Below are positions 27,398 to 35,810 of a stretch of 64,000 bases of DNA, piece after piece. Source of the stretch: an uncultured Lachnospiraceae bacterium (GTDB lineage: Bacteria > Bacillota > Clostridia > Lachnospirales > Lachnospiraceae). The notes under the pieces are model-generated. The model saw only the letters and a program-made list of their open reading frames with translations, was not told the origin of the DNA and ran no database searches. Location of the stretch: contig CANQHZ010000005.1 of the NCBI GenBank assembly GCA_947623805.1, positions 1 through 64,000 on the forward strand, written 5' to 3'. The position numbers and the translations under genes were made by a program. Positions within the stretch are counted from its first letter, which is position 1. Each line of letters starts with the position of its first letter.

Positions 27398-28213
27398 ATG
27401 GTAAGGTCATTGTGGACGGGTGCGACGGGCATGATTGCGCAGCAGTTAAATCTTGATAATGTGGCGCACAATCTTTCAAATGTAAATACTACAGGCTACA
27501 AGAAAGAGGTAATGGAGTTCAAATCACTTCTTTACCAGACGATACAGACAAAAACGACTACAGCGAATGTGGCAAATAAGCCTGTCGGCGCTGAAGTAGG
27601 TCTTGGTACGAGAAATACGGCGGTTACGTCTATATTCACGACGGGAAGCTTTTTGGAAACTCCGGGAGCTACAAATTTTGCAATTGACGGTGACGGTTTC
27701 TTTGGCATTCGTGGTACGGACGGCAATACATATTATACAAGAAACGGTGAGTTTGTGTTTGCTATATACGGCGATGATTTGATGCTCACTGACAAGGACG
27801 GTCTTCCGGTACTGAGCACGGAGGGTGAACCTATAATAGTCGATGGTGATATAAAGGTCAATAAGATTACTGTAGGAGACGGTGGCGAGCTTTTTTATCC
27901 TGATGAAGAAGGTCATGCACAGAGTCTTGATGTAGCGATTGGTCTATGGCAATTTAATAATCCCGCAGGTTTGGATAAGGTTGGAAACAGCATGTACCAG
28001 GAAACAGAGGCGAGCGGTGCGGCTATGAATGAGGCCGACACGGATGATTTGGAGAAAAGCGCGCTGGTACAGGGGTATCTTGAAGGCTCAAATGTGCAGG
28101 TGGCTGATGAGATGGTTAATATGATTATCGCGCAGAGAGCATATGAGATGAACTCAAAGGTTATAACGACTTCGGATGAGATGCTGCAGCAGGCAAACCA
28201 GTTGAAACGATAA
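27398..28213 (+). CDS. flhP: Flagellar hook-basal body protein FlgG/FlhP-type
   Basis: Second axial rod protein, 271 residues, of the FlgG type. The N-terminus (SLWTGATGMIAQQLNLDNV, AHNLSNVNTTGYKKE), the middle (AIDGDGFFGIRG, YYTRNGEF) and the C-terminus (SNVQVADEMVNMIIAQRAYEMN, SKVITTSDEMLQQANQLKR) match the family. It follows the first rod gene by 60 bases and shares the export route. It has one of the clearest FlgG-like C-termini; distal rod is the likely site. Confidence 0.92.
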   Translation: MVRSLWTGATGMIAQQLNLDNVAHNLSNVNTTGYKKEVMEFKSLLYQTIQTKTTTANVANKPVGAEVGLGTRNTAVTSIFTTGSFLETPGATNFAIDGDGFFGIRGTDGNTYYTRNGEFVFAIYGDDLMLTDKDGLPVLSTEGEPIIVDGDIKVNKITVGDGGELFYPDEEGHAQSLDVAIGLWQFNNPAGLDKVGNSMYQETEASGAAMNEADTDDLEKSALVQGYLEGSNVQVADEMVNMIIAQRAYEMNSKVITTSDEMLQQANQLKR

Positions 28214-28278
28214 AAAGCAATGTTCAGTGTATTTGATATTTAGGTTGTCAATATAAAGACGGCAGAATGGAGATTGAT

Positions 28279-28683
28279 ATGGATATTGGTGGAATGGGGT
28301 CGGCATATTCGGATTATTTGTCTACTCAGGCAGCGCAGAGCAATAAGGCATCTGCTCTTCAAAGTAAGCTTGAAAGCAGTGCAAACAGCGAGTCTGATAA
28401 AGAACTTATGGATGCGTGTAAGGAGTTTGAGGCATATTTTGTTGAGAAAGTTTTCGACACGATGCTTGAATCGACAAAGATGTTTTCGGACGACAAGGAC
28501 GAAAATTCATATGGCAATAAAATGGTGGATGTTTTCAAGGATACAGCGTTGCAGCAGCTTAGCAGTCAAGTTGCGGACAGCGGCAGCATAGGTTTGGCAA
28601 GAACATTGTATGAGCAAATGAAGCGTCAAAATGAGGCGAAGAAAATACAGCCTGATAATGACAATTATGAAGACGCCGAATAG
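28279..28683 (+). CDS. flgJ: FlgJ-type rod-binding protein (rod domain only)
   Basis: A 134-residue protein with the rod-binding domain of FlgJ: ELMDACKEFEAYFVEKVFDTM and the tail VDVFKDTALQQLSSQVADSGSIGLA. The muramidase domain that follows in enterobacterial FlgJ is absent, as is usual in Firmicutes. It caps or assists rod assembly through the wall. ATG at 28279 is chosen because GGAG lies six bases upstream; an ATG at 28267 is also in frame. It closes the mreB-flagellar group, with a hairpin directly after it. Confidence 0.85.
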   Translation: MDIGGMGSAYSDYLSTQAAQSNKASALQSKLESSANSESDKELMDACKEFEAYFVEKVFDTMLESTKMFSDDKDENSYGNKMVDVFKDTALQQLSSQVADSGSIGLARTLYEQMKRQNEAKKIQPDNDNYEDAE

Positions 28684-28707
28684 TTGAGGCAAATTTCAAA
28701 ATGATGA

Positions 28708-28749
28708 AGCCAACTCGTTATATAATCATAAATGAGTTGGCTTTTAATG
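28708..28749 (+). terminator. Hairpin terminator between flgJ and recD2
   Basis: AGCCAACTC (28708-28716) pairs perfectly with GAGTTGGCT (28734-28742), followed by TTTAATGTTT. The T-run is interrupted, so some read-through into recD2 is likely. Confidence 0.6.
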
Positions 28750-28764
28750 TTTGGGGGATTTTGT

Positions 28765-31011
28765 TTGGAAACTATCAAGGGATTTGTGGAGCATATAATA
28801 TTCCAGAACACACAAAACGGATATACAGTTCTGAGGCTTGCATCGGGTGAGCAGGAGATAACCTGTACAGGTATATTTACACAGCTTGACGAGGGCGAAT
28901 GTATTGAGCTGGACGGAGAGTATGTAGAGCGTGCAGCGTATGGTAAACAGTTTGCGGCAAAGAGCTTTCGAGTGACAGTTCCGGAGGATTCCGATGCGAT
29001 AGAGCATTACCTGGGGTCGGGAGCGATAAAGGGAGTTGGAGCGGCGCTTGCAGCTCGTATAGTGCGGCTTTTTGGCAATGATACATTTCGCATAATAGAG
29101 GAAGAACCGCACAGGTTATCCGAGGTCAAGGGCATAAGCGAGAAAAAGGCGCGTGAGATAGCAGAGCAGGTAGCGGATAAAAAGGACGCGCGGGATGCGA
29201 TGGTCTTTCTGCAAAAATATGGTATATCAAATACTCTTGCGATAAAAATTTATAATCGTTACGGGATGGGCTTATACGACATAATGCGAGAAAACCCATA
29301 TAAGCTTGCGGAAGATATAACGGGAGTAGGCTTTAGGACTGCTGACGAAATTGCGGCAAAAATTGGCATACACGTGGATTCGGATTACAGAATACGGAGC
29401 GGTATAATATATATTCTTTCACAGGCGGGAGCGGAGGGGCATACATATCTTCCGATGGATATTTTGCTTGCGCGCTCGTCTGATATGCTTGGGCTTTTGG
29501 AGGAGCAGATTGAACCGCAAATTTCCAATCTGGCGATAGACAAAAAAATTGTCATAAAGGAGAATGGCAACGGCAAATGCATTTACAGCATGAGTGCGTA
29601 TTATGCAGAGCTAAATTGCGCGAGATTGTTGTATGAGCTGCAGCATGCGTTTGACGGGGCGGACAGATTTGAAAAAACTGAGCTTGACATGATATCCGAT
29701 AGGATTAAAAGGCTGGAGGAGACTAATCACATACAGCTTGATGAGCAACAGAGGCTTGCGGTCATTGAGGCAATCAGGAACGGCATTTTCATATTGTCGG
29801 GAGGTCCGGGCACGGGAAAAACTACGACAATAAATATGATTTTGCACTATTTTGAAGATGAGGAACTTGACATATTCCTTGCTGCGCCGACGGGACGCGC
29901 GGCTAAGCGTATGACTGAGGCGACCGGGTTTGAAGCGAGGACGATACACCGTATGCTTGAAATCAACGGAGCGGTTTCAGATGACGAAAGAGGTTTTTCT
30001 GGAGCGCGGTTTGAAAAAAACGAGTTTAATCCTCTGGAGGCAGATGTTATAATTATAGATGAGATGTCGATGGTTGACATATATCTTTTTCAGGCGCTTT
30101 TGAAGGCTGTCACGCCTGGGACAAAGCTTATCCTGGTGGGCGACAGAAATCAGCTCCCGTCAGTGGGAGCCGGACAGGTGCTGAAAGATATATTGGAGAG
30201 CAGGAAATTTGCAAGTGTTTCGCTGTCGAAAATCTTTCGCCAGACGAGTAAGAGCGATATTGCGATGAACGCTCATCTTATAAACGAGGGCAGGGAGATT
30301 GCGTTTGACAACAAAAGCAGGGATTTTTTCTTATTGGAAAGAGATAATATAAAAGTCATATACAAGCATATGATTATATTGATAACCGAAAAAATTCCAA
30401 AATACGTGAATGCGGGAATGTACGATATACAGGTGCTTACACCTATGAAACGCGGAGCGCTCGGGGCTGAAACGCTCAACAAAATATTGCAGCAGTATTT
30501 AAACCCACCGTCAAATCAAAAGGCTGAGCTGGTTATCGGAGATGACATTTTGAGGACCGGAGACAAGGTAATGCAGATAAAGAATAATTATCAGCTGGAG
30601 TGGGAGGTAGTCAGCAAGTACGGCATAACTGTGGACAGCGGTCAGGGAGTATTTAACGGGGATATCGGTATTGTGCGCGAAATAAACGAAACGGCCAAAA
30701 CCGTAGTGGTTGAGTATGACGACCAGCGCAGAGTGACATATCCGTACAGCGGACTTGACGATATAGAGCTTGCTTATGCGATTACGATACATAAGTCCCA
30801 GGGAAGCGAGTATCCAGCTGTGATTATGCCGCTTTTGACAGGCCCCAGGATGCTTTTCAACAGAAATCTCCTTTATACGGGTGTGACACGGGCAAAAAGC
30901 TGTTTAGTCATTTTGGGCAGCCGCAATACGGTAAAACAGATGATAGAAAATGAAAGCGAACAAAAAAGATTTACGGGATTAAAGGACAGAATATGCGAGA
31001 TAACGGAATAA
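28765..31011 (+). CDS. recD2: ATP-dependent DNA helicase RecD2
   Basis: SF1B 5'-3' helicase of the RecD2 family, 748 residues, acting in repair without RecBC. It has the long N-terminal helix-hairpin-helix region (GSGAIKGVGAALAARIV, VKGISEKKAREIAEQ, ITGVGFRTADEIAAKIG), Walker A GGPGTGKTTTIN, the Walker B IIDEMSMVD and the C-terminal motif AYAITIHKSQGSEYPAVIMPL. TTG at 28765 is used as start: it has a GGGGGA site six bases upstream and gives the conserved N-terminus ETIKGFVEHIIFQN; an earlier ATG at 28732 lies within the preceding hairpin. The 3' end overlaps comF by 19 bases. Confidence 0.94.
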   Translation: METIKGFVEHIIFQNTQNGYTVLRLASGEQEITCTGIFTQLDEGECIELDGEYVERAAYGKQFAAKSFRVTVPEDSDAIEHYLGSGAIKGVGAALAARIVRLFGNDTFRIIEEEPHRLSEVKGISEKKAREIAEQVADKKDARDAMVFLQKYGISNTLAIKIYNRYGMGLYDIMRENPYKLAEDITGVGFRTADEIAAKIGIHVDSDYRIRSGIIYILSQAGAEGHTYLPMDILLARSSDMLGLLEEQIEPQISNLAIDKKIVIKENGNGKCIYSMSAYYAELNCARLLYELQHAFDGADRFEKTELDMISDRIKRLEETNHIQLDEQQRLAVIEAIRNGIFILSGGPGTGKTTTINMILHYFEDEELDIFLAAPTGRAAKRMTEATGFEARTIHRMLEINGAVSDDERGFSGARFEKNEFNPLEADVIIIDEMSMVDIYLFQALLKAVTPGTKLILVGDRNQLPSVGAGQVLKDILESRKFASVSLSKIFRQTSKSDIAMNAHLINEGREIAFDNKSRDFFLLERDNIKVIYKHMIILITEKIPKYVNAGMYDIQVLTPMKRGALGAETLNKILQQYLNPPSNQKAELVIGDDILRTGDKVMQIKNNYQLEWEVVSKYGITVDSGQGVFNGDIGIVREINETAKTVVVEYDDQRRVTYPYSGLDDIELAYAITIHKSQGSEYPAVIMPLLTGPRMLFNRNLLYTGVTRAKSCLVILGSRNTVKQMIENESEQKRFTGLKDRICEITE

Positions 31012-31718
31012 GATTTGGTGAAAAGTTGAAAGATTTGCTCTTTCCACGTCATTGTCCTGTGTGTGATGATATTTTGCCGTTTGGAGATAAGCTGGCATGT
31101 GACGACTGCATCGCCAAAATTCAATATATAAAGCCGCCTGCTTGCAGAAAATGCGGCAAGCAGCTTTATGATGAGGGACAGATTTATTGTGGTGATTGTA
31201 CGCGGCGTAATCATATATTTGATTATGGCATTGCACTTTATGATTATCAAAGTATGCGCAAGAGTATTTATCGTTTCAAGTACAGACATAGAGGAGAGTA
31301 TGCGCAGTTTTACGCAAAAGACATATACAGACATTTGAAACATGAGATATGTGCGATGGGAGCGGACGCGTTTATTCCCGTGCCGCTCCATAGGACACGT
31401 CAGGATAAGCGCGGCTACAACCAGGCGGAGCTTGTGTCAAGGGAGCTTTCCAAGCTTTTTGGCATTCCGACAAGGGCCGATTTGGTAAAAAGAAACAAAA
31501 AAACTCTGCCCCAAAAACAATTAAATGCAATATCCAGACAAAATAATTTGAAAAAAGCTTTTAATATTGGCTCAGATGTTGTAAAATTAAATAAAACCAT
31601 ACTCGTAGATGACATTTATACGACGGGCAGTACGTTGGATGCGGTTGCATCAGAGCTGAGGCGCTATGGTGTGGAAAAAATTTATTATATTACTCTCTGC
31701 ATAGGAGAGGGAATTTAA
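30993..31718 (+). CDS. comF: ComF family amidophosphoribosyltransferase-like protein
   Basis: ComFC-type protein, 241 residues, needed for DNA uptake in competent bacteria. The N-terminal zinc module (CPVC, CDDC, CRKCG, CGDC) and a C-terminal phosphoribosyltransferase fold with PVPLHRTRQDKRGYNQAEL and the PRPP-binding loop KTILVDDIYTTGSTL are plain. The next gene is yvyF, as in the B. subtilis comFA-comFB-comFC-yvyF-flgM region. No comFA helicase is in the window. It overlaps recD2. Confidence 0.92.
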   Translation: MRDNGIRFGEKLKDLLFPRHCPVCDDILPFGDKLACDDCIAKIQYIKPPACRKCGKQLYDEGQIYCGDCTRRNHIFDYGIALYDYQSMRKSIYRFKYRHRGEYAQFYAKDIYRHLKHEICAMGADAFIPVPLHRTRQDKRGYNQAELVSRELSKLFGIPTRADLVKRNKKTLPQKQLNAISRQNNLKKAFNIGSDVVKLNKTILVDDIYTTGSTLDAVASELRRYGVEKIYYITLCIGEGI

Positions 31719-31732
31719 TGGAGGAAAAGCTG

Positions 31733-32149
31733 ATGAGCGACGTAAGAAATTGCAGAAAATGCGGGAAACTTTTTAACCATATTTCAGGAATGCCAATCTG
31801 CCCTGCGTGTAAGGCGAAACTGGAAGAATCATTTCAGGAAGTAAAGAAATATATACGTGAAAATCCTCATACAGATATAAAAGAGGTCGCAGAGGCGTGC
31901 GAGGTTGAGACCGGACAGATTCAGCAGTGGATTAGAGAGGAGCGCCTTGAGTTTACGGCGGATTCTCCCGTGAAACTTCCGTGCGAGAACTGCGGCACTA
32001 TGATTCGCTCAGGTAAGCTGTGCGAAAAGTGCAAGAACCAACTGGCGTCAAACCTTTCACATGCTATCGAAAAACCTAAGCGCATTATTGAAGAACCTGT
32101 TAAAAAGAGCCGCAGCGACGGTAACAAGATGAGGTTTTTGGACAGATAA
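31733..32149 (+). CDS. yvyF: YvyF-type flagellar operon protein (TIGR03826)
   Basis: Zinc-ribbon protein of 138 residues found with flagellar and competence genes in Firmicutes; a transcriptional regulator role has been proposed because of its helix-turn-helix-like middle. It has an N-terminal CRKCGKLF...CPACKAKL module, a middle HTH-like part (TDIKEVAEACEVETGQIQQW) and a second module CENCGTMIRSGKLCEKCKN. Two starts are credible: ATG at 31718, touching the comF stop, and ATG at 31733 with GGAGG eight bases before it; the latter gives the usual family N-terminus. No flgM follows here; the next genes are membrane proteins of unknown function. Confidence 0.82.
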   Translation: MSDVRNCRKCGKLFNHISGMPICPACKAKLEESFQEVKKYIRENPHTDIKEVAEACEVETGQIQQWIREERLEFTADSPVKLPCENCGTMIRSGKLCEKCKNQLASNLSHAIEKPKRIIEEPVKKSRSDGNKMRFLDR

Positions 32150-32180
32150 CAGACGGCGTGAGGTAATACGAGGCATTGTT

Positions 32181-32579
32181 ATGTTAAATGAAGAAAGAAT
32201 AAAACTGATGACAAAGATGGCTTCCTATGAGGCAAATGAGGGCAAGAAGAATGTCTCCATAGGAAGCTACTTCAGAGGCGATTATATCGGGCTGCAGGTA
32301 ATCAGGGCGATAATCAGCGGCACGGTTGGTTTTTTTATTGTCTTTGGAATGTATATATTGTATAATTTTGAGACGATTATGGCGGACATTTACAAGATGG
32401 ATTTGCTAAAATTTGGCAGGAGTGTTATAATAGCATATCTTGTTTTTATTGTGCTGTATGCGGCGGTTTCCTATGGAATATATACATATCGCTATACTAG
32501 AGCGAAAAAAAGCTTAAAGAGATACTACAATAATTTAAAAAAACTTTCTTATCTTTATGATAAGGAGCAGAAAAGGTAG
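32181..32579 (+). CDS. Small membrane protein of unknown function
   Basis: I do not recognise this 132-residue protein. It has a charged N-terminal region of about 40 residues, two membrane segments (around AIISGTVGFFIVFGMYILY and SVIIAYLVFIVLYAAVSYGIY) separated by a short loop of about 20 residues, and a basic C-terminal tail rich in K, R and Y. Both ends should be cytoplasmic. It lies 31 bases after yvyF and 24 bases before another unknown membrane gene, and both precede cdaA, so the group may be one transcript. Confidence 0.6.
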   Translation: MLNEERIKLMTKMASYEANEGKKNVSIGSYFRGDYIGLQVIRAIISGTVGFFIVFGMYILYNFETIMADIYKMDLLKFGRSVIIAYLVFIVLYAAVSYGIYTYRYTRAKKSLKRYYNNLKKLSYLYDKEQKR

Positions 32580-32603
32580 TGTCTTATCGGAAAGGAATTT
32601 GTT

Positions 32604-33551
32604 ATGACTGACCTGTTGGTTATGCGTGAACATTTAAAGCGGTTTTATAGTAAGTATGAAGCGTTTATTACTCCCGTGAGTAAGTTTTTGCTCACGGCGG
32701 CTACGCTGTTGCTGATTAATGGGAAGATAGGATATATGGGCAGGCTCAAAAGCGGCGCGGTAGTGCTGGTTTTATCACTTGTCTGCTCGTTTTTGCCGAT
32801 GAATTTTATCGTATTTGTGGCAGCGGCAGTCACGCTGGGACATTTGTATGAGCTTTCAGCGGAATGTGCACTTGTGGCGCTGGCAGTATTTCTTTTGTTG
32901 TTTGTATTATATATCAGATTTTCTCCGAGAGATACGCTTGCTATACTTCTTACCCCGATATGTTTTATATTAAAAATACCATATGTTATGCCTATCGTGA
33001 TGGGACTTGTAGGGACGCCTGTTTCGGCGGTATCTGTGGCAAGTGGTGTGATAGTCTACTATACTGTGGGATATATGAACAACAGCGCGTCGATGCTCAG
33101 CACGTTTGAGGAAGACGGTTCACTGGAGAAATTTAAGTATGTTGTAGACGGATTGATGAAAGATAAGGAAATGTTTGTCACGATAGCGGGCTTTGTGCTG
33201 ACGCTGCTGGTGGTTTATTTTATAAGAAGGCTCAGCATAGATTACGCCTGGACTATTGCTATGATAACGGGAGCGCTTTTGAATGTTCTTGTACTGCTTT
33301 TTGGCGACTTGATGTACAACACGAATATGCCGATTTTAGAGGTTATACTGGGAAGTATCGCGGCAGTTGCAATTGCCAAGGTTTTGGAATTCTTTGTGTT
33401 TAATGTGGATTACTCGAGGACGGAGCTTGTGCAGTTCGAGGATGACGAGTATTATTACTATGTAAAAGCAGTACCTAAAAATACAGTAGCCACCCCGCAA
33501 AAGCGGGTAAAAACGATACGAGTGCCGGACAAAGCGGTAAAAAGGCACTGA
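32604..33551 (+). CDS. Polytopic membrane protein of unknown function
   Basis: A 315-residue membrane protein that I cannot assign to a family. After a cytoplasmic N-terminal stretch (about 20 residues) it has around eight to ten hydrophobic segments in two blocks, split by a charged loop (STFEEDGSLEKFKYVVDGLMKD), and an acidic/tyrosine-rich then basic cytoplasmic tail (QFEDDEYYYYVKAVPK). No transporter signature is visible. It lies 48 bases before cdaA and 24 bases after another membrane gene, so a link with c-di-AMP synthesis or wall synthesis is possible but unproven. Confidence 0.6.
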   Translation: MTDLLVMREHLKRFYSKYEAFITPVSKFLLTAATLLLINGKIGYMGRLKSGAVVLVLSLVCSFLPMNFIVFVAAAVTLGHLYELSAECALVALAVFLLLFVLYIRFSPRDTLAILLTPICFILKIPYVMPIVMGLVGTPVSAVSVASGVIVYYTVGYMNNSASMLSTFEEDGSLEKFKYVVDGLMKDKEMFVTIAGFVLTLLVVYFIRRLSIDYAWTIAMITGALLNVLVLLFGDLMYNTNMPILEVILGSIAAVAIAKVLEFFVFNVDYSRTELVQFEDDEYYYYVKAVPKNTVATPQKRVKTIRVPDKAVKRH

Positions 33552-33599
33552 CGATGAGGAAAGCATGCATAAAGGCGGCAGAATGGAGATTTGTGTTAA

Positions 33600-34469
33600 A
33601 TGAATAGAATTATGAACTTTTTCGATTCATATATTGCATCTCTGTCTTTGCACAGGTTCAGCATCAGATGGGAGGATATAGTGGAAATAATCATTATATC
33701 CTTTTTGGTGTACCATATTATGGCCTGGGCAAAGCACACAAAGGTATGGCAGCTCATGAAAGGGCTTGTCATTATTTTAGTATTTATTCTGCTTGCTATT
33801 CTGTTTAATATGCACACTATAATATGGATAGTGGAGAATGTGTTCAGCATAGCGGTCATTGCGATTGTGGTTATATTGCAGCCGGAGCTTAGGCGTGCGC
33901 TTGAGGAGCTTGGCAGGAAGAATATCCTTACAAATATTGTCGCTTTTGACAAGCCATCTGATGAGCGTTTTTCTGACAAGACCGTAAATGACCTTATCAA
34001 GGCAAGCTTTGAGATGGGCAAGGTGAAGACCGGAGCGCTCATGGTCATAGAGCAGGATGTATCGCTGACCGAATATGAGAGGACGGGAATAGAGGTTGAC
34101 GGACTTATTTCGAGTCAGCTTTTAATCAATATCTTTGAGCATAATACGCCGCTGCATGACGGCGCTGTCATTATCCGCGGCAATAGGGTGGTATCGGCGA
34201 CCTGCTATCTCCCGCTTTCGGACAATATGCGTATAAGCAAGGAGCTCGGCACACGTCATCGTGCGGGTGTGGGTATATCGGAGGTAACTGATGCGCTGAC
34301 GATTATAGTGTCTGAGGAGACCGGCAATGTGAGCGTTACCTACGAGGGCGAGCTGTACAGAAATCTTGACGCGAACGGTCTTAGGGAGAAGCTTTGCATG
34401 ATACAGAACAAAGAAGTGGAGGAAAAGAAACGCGGGCTCTGGAAAGGTAGGGCTAGAGATGAAAAATAG
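33600..34469 (+). CDS. cdaA: Diadenylate cyclase CdaA
   Basis: Membrane-bound DisA-N domain enzyme, 289 residues, that makes cyclic di-AMP from two ATP. Three N-terminal membrane segments (IIIISFLVYHIMAWA, LVIILVFILLAILF, FSIAVIAIVVIL) precede the catalytic domain with the DGA motif (LHDGAVIIRGNR) and the RHR motif (LGTRHRAGVGISEVTDA). The tail is basic. It overlaps the next gene (cdaR) by 11 bases and the cdaA-cdaR-glmM order is the classical one, in which CdaR and GlmM modulate the cyclase. Confidence 0.96.
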   Translation: MNRIMNFFDSYIASLSLHRFSIRWEDIVEIIIISFLVYHIMAWAKHTKVWQLMKGLVIILVFILLAILFNMHTIIWIVENVFSIAVIAIVVILQPELRRALEELGRKNILTNIVAFDKPSDERFSDKTVNDLIKASFEMGKVKTGALMVIEQDVSLTEYERTGIEVDGLISSQLLINIFEHNTPLHDGAVIIRGNRVVSATCYLPLSDNMRISKELGTRHRAGVGISEVTDALTIIVSEETGNVSVTYEGELYRNLDANGLREKLCMIQNKEVEEKKRGLWKGRARDEK

Positions 34470-35790
34470 TTTTTGGAAAAGAGTGGTAAAGCTTTTTACA
34501 AATAACATAGGACTTAAATTTTGGGCCGTTGCTTTTTCCTGCGGTCTTTGGATTGTGATAAACAATATCAATAATCCATTGGAAACAAAGAACTTTTATA
34601 ATGTTCCGCTGGAGATTATAAACGCAAGCTCTATTACCAGCGAGAATAAGGTGTATGATATAGAAGACGGAATTGATACGGTAAATGTGGTTGTGGAGGG
34701 AAGAAGCAAGGTCCTTGATGAATTGACTAAGGATGATATAAGGGCTGTGGCTGACGTCGCTGAGAGAAACGATATGAACAAAGTAGGCGTCAAGGTTTCA
34801 AGTACGCGTAACAATTCCGAGTTGAATTTCAAAAGCAGCATAGAGAGCGTGCAACTTGTGATAGAAGACAGGAAAAGTATTGATATGCGTATAGCGGCAT
34901 CCGTTACTGACGAGCCGGCTGAAGGGTATGTTGTGGGGCAGGTTTCTCCGAGCCCGAACATTGTGAGGCTTTCGGGTCCGGCGTCTGTGATAGACAATGT
35001 AAAGAGCGTGCGTGCTGTGACAAGCGTGGATAATTTTTCAGCTGATATCAATACAAGCGTGGAGCTAAAGCTTTATGACGCCGATGACAGGGAAATAAAA
35101 AATAATTCCATAAGCATGAATATATCGACGGTAAATATAGCTGTCAGCATACTTGCGACGAAAGAGGTACCCTTGAGCTTTGTGGCGACGGGGACGCCCA
35201 AAGATGATTATATGATAAGCGGAGATATCACTTCCAATCCCGGATATGTTATGCTCGCGGGAAGGAAATCAACGCTTGATAACATAACAAAGCTTTCTGT
35301 GTCAGACCCTGCGATAGACGTTACCGACAAAGACGAGAGCTTTACCGCGACTGTCAATATCCGTAAATATCTGCCAACAAACACGCAGTTTGCGGACAGC
35401 GATTATGACGGAAATGTAGACGTATCTGTAAATATTGAGGGTGTGGTAAAAAAGACGCTGCGTATACCATCTTCAAAAATTGTAGTGGATAAGGTCCCTG
35501 CCGGCTATAAGGTGGTAACTCCTGAGCTTTCTGATGGCGGACACACATCATACAGCATAGAAATATCCGGCATAGAGTCGGAGGTAAGCGCTATCGATGC
35601 GAATGACATAGTCGGTGTGGTTGACATGGATTTGATGCTTGGCAAGCTTGGACTGAGCGAGTGGACGGAGGGTCAGTATCAGGGTGATATTATATTTAAT
35701 TTGCCTGAAAATGTAAAGCTTGCGCAGACATATTCGCTTATTGTTGTTTTAGAGCCTGAGAACGATAATGAAGTTAATGAGGAAGAATAA
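34459..35790 (+). CDS. cdaR: CdaA regulatory protein CdaR (YbbR domains)
   Basis: Membrane-anchored protein of 443 residues with one N-terminal membrane segment (FWAVAFSCGLWIVINNI) and a row of about four YbbR-like beta domains outside the cell (for example ISSITSENKVYDIEDGIDTVNVVVEG split over the first, VSPSPNIVRLSGPASVIDNV in the second). YbbR proteins regulate the diadenylate cyclase encoded next to them. The gene starts inside cdaA (11-base overlap), so translation is coupled, and glmM begins 20 bases after its stop. The C-terminus is strongly acidic. Confidence 0.92.
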   Translation: MKNSFWKRVVKLFTNNIGLKFWAVAFSCGLWIVINNINNPLETKNFYNVPLEIINASSITSENKVYDIEDGIDTVNVVVEGRSKVLDELTKDDIRAVADVAERNDMNKVGVKVSSTRNNSELNFKSSIESVQLVIEDRKSIDMRIAASVTDEPAEGYVVGQVSPSPNIVRLSGPASVIDNVKSVRAVTSVDNFSADINTSVELKLYDADDREIKNNSISMNISTVNIAVSILATKEVPLSFVATGTPKDDYMISGDITSNPGYVMLAGRKSTLDNITKLSVSDPAIDVTDKDESFTATVNIRKYLPTNTQFADSDYDGNVDVSVNIEGVVKKTLRIPSSKIVVDKVPAGYKVVTPELSDGGHTSYSIEISGIESEVSAIDANDIVGVVDMDLMLGKLGLSEWTEGQYQGDIIFNLPENVKLAQTYSLIVVLEPENDNEVNEEE

Positions 35791-35810
35791 AAAGATGGAG
35801 GATTTGGCAG

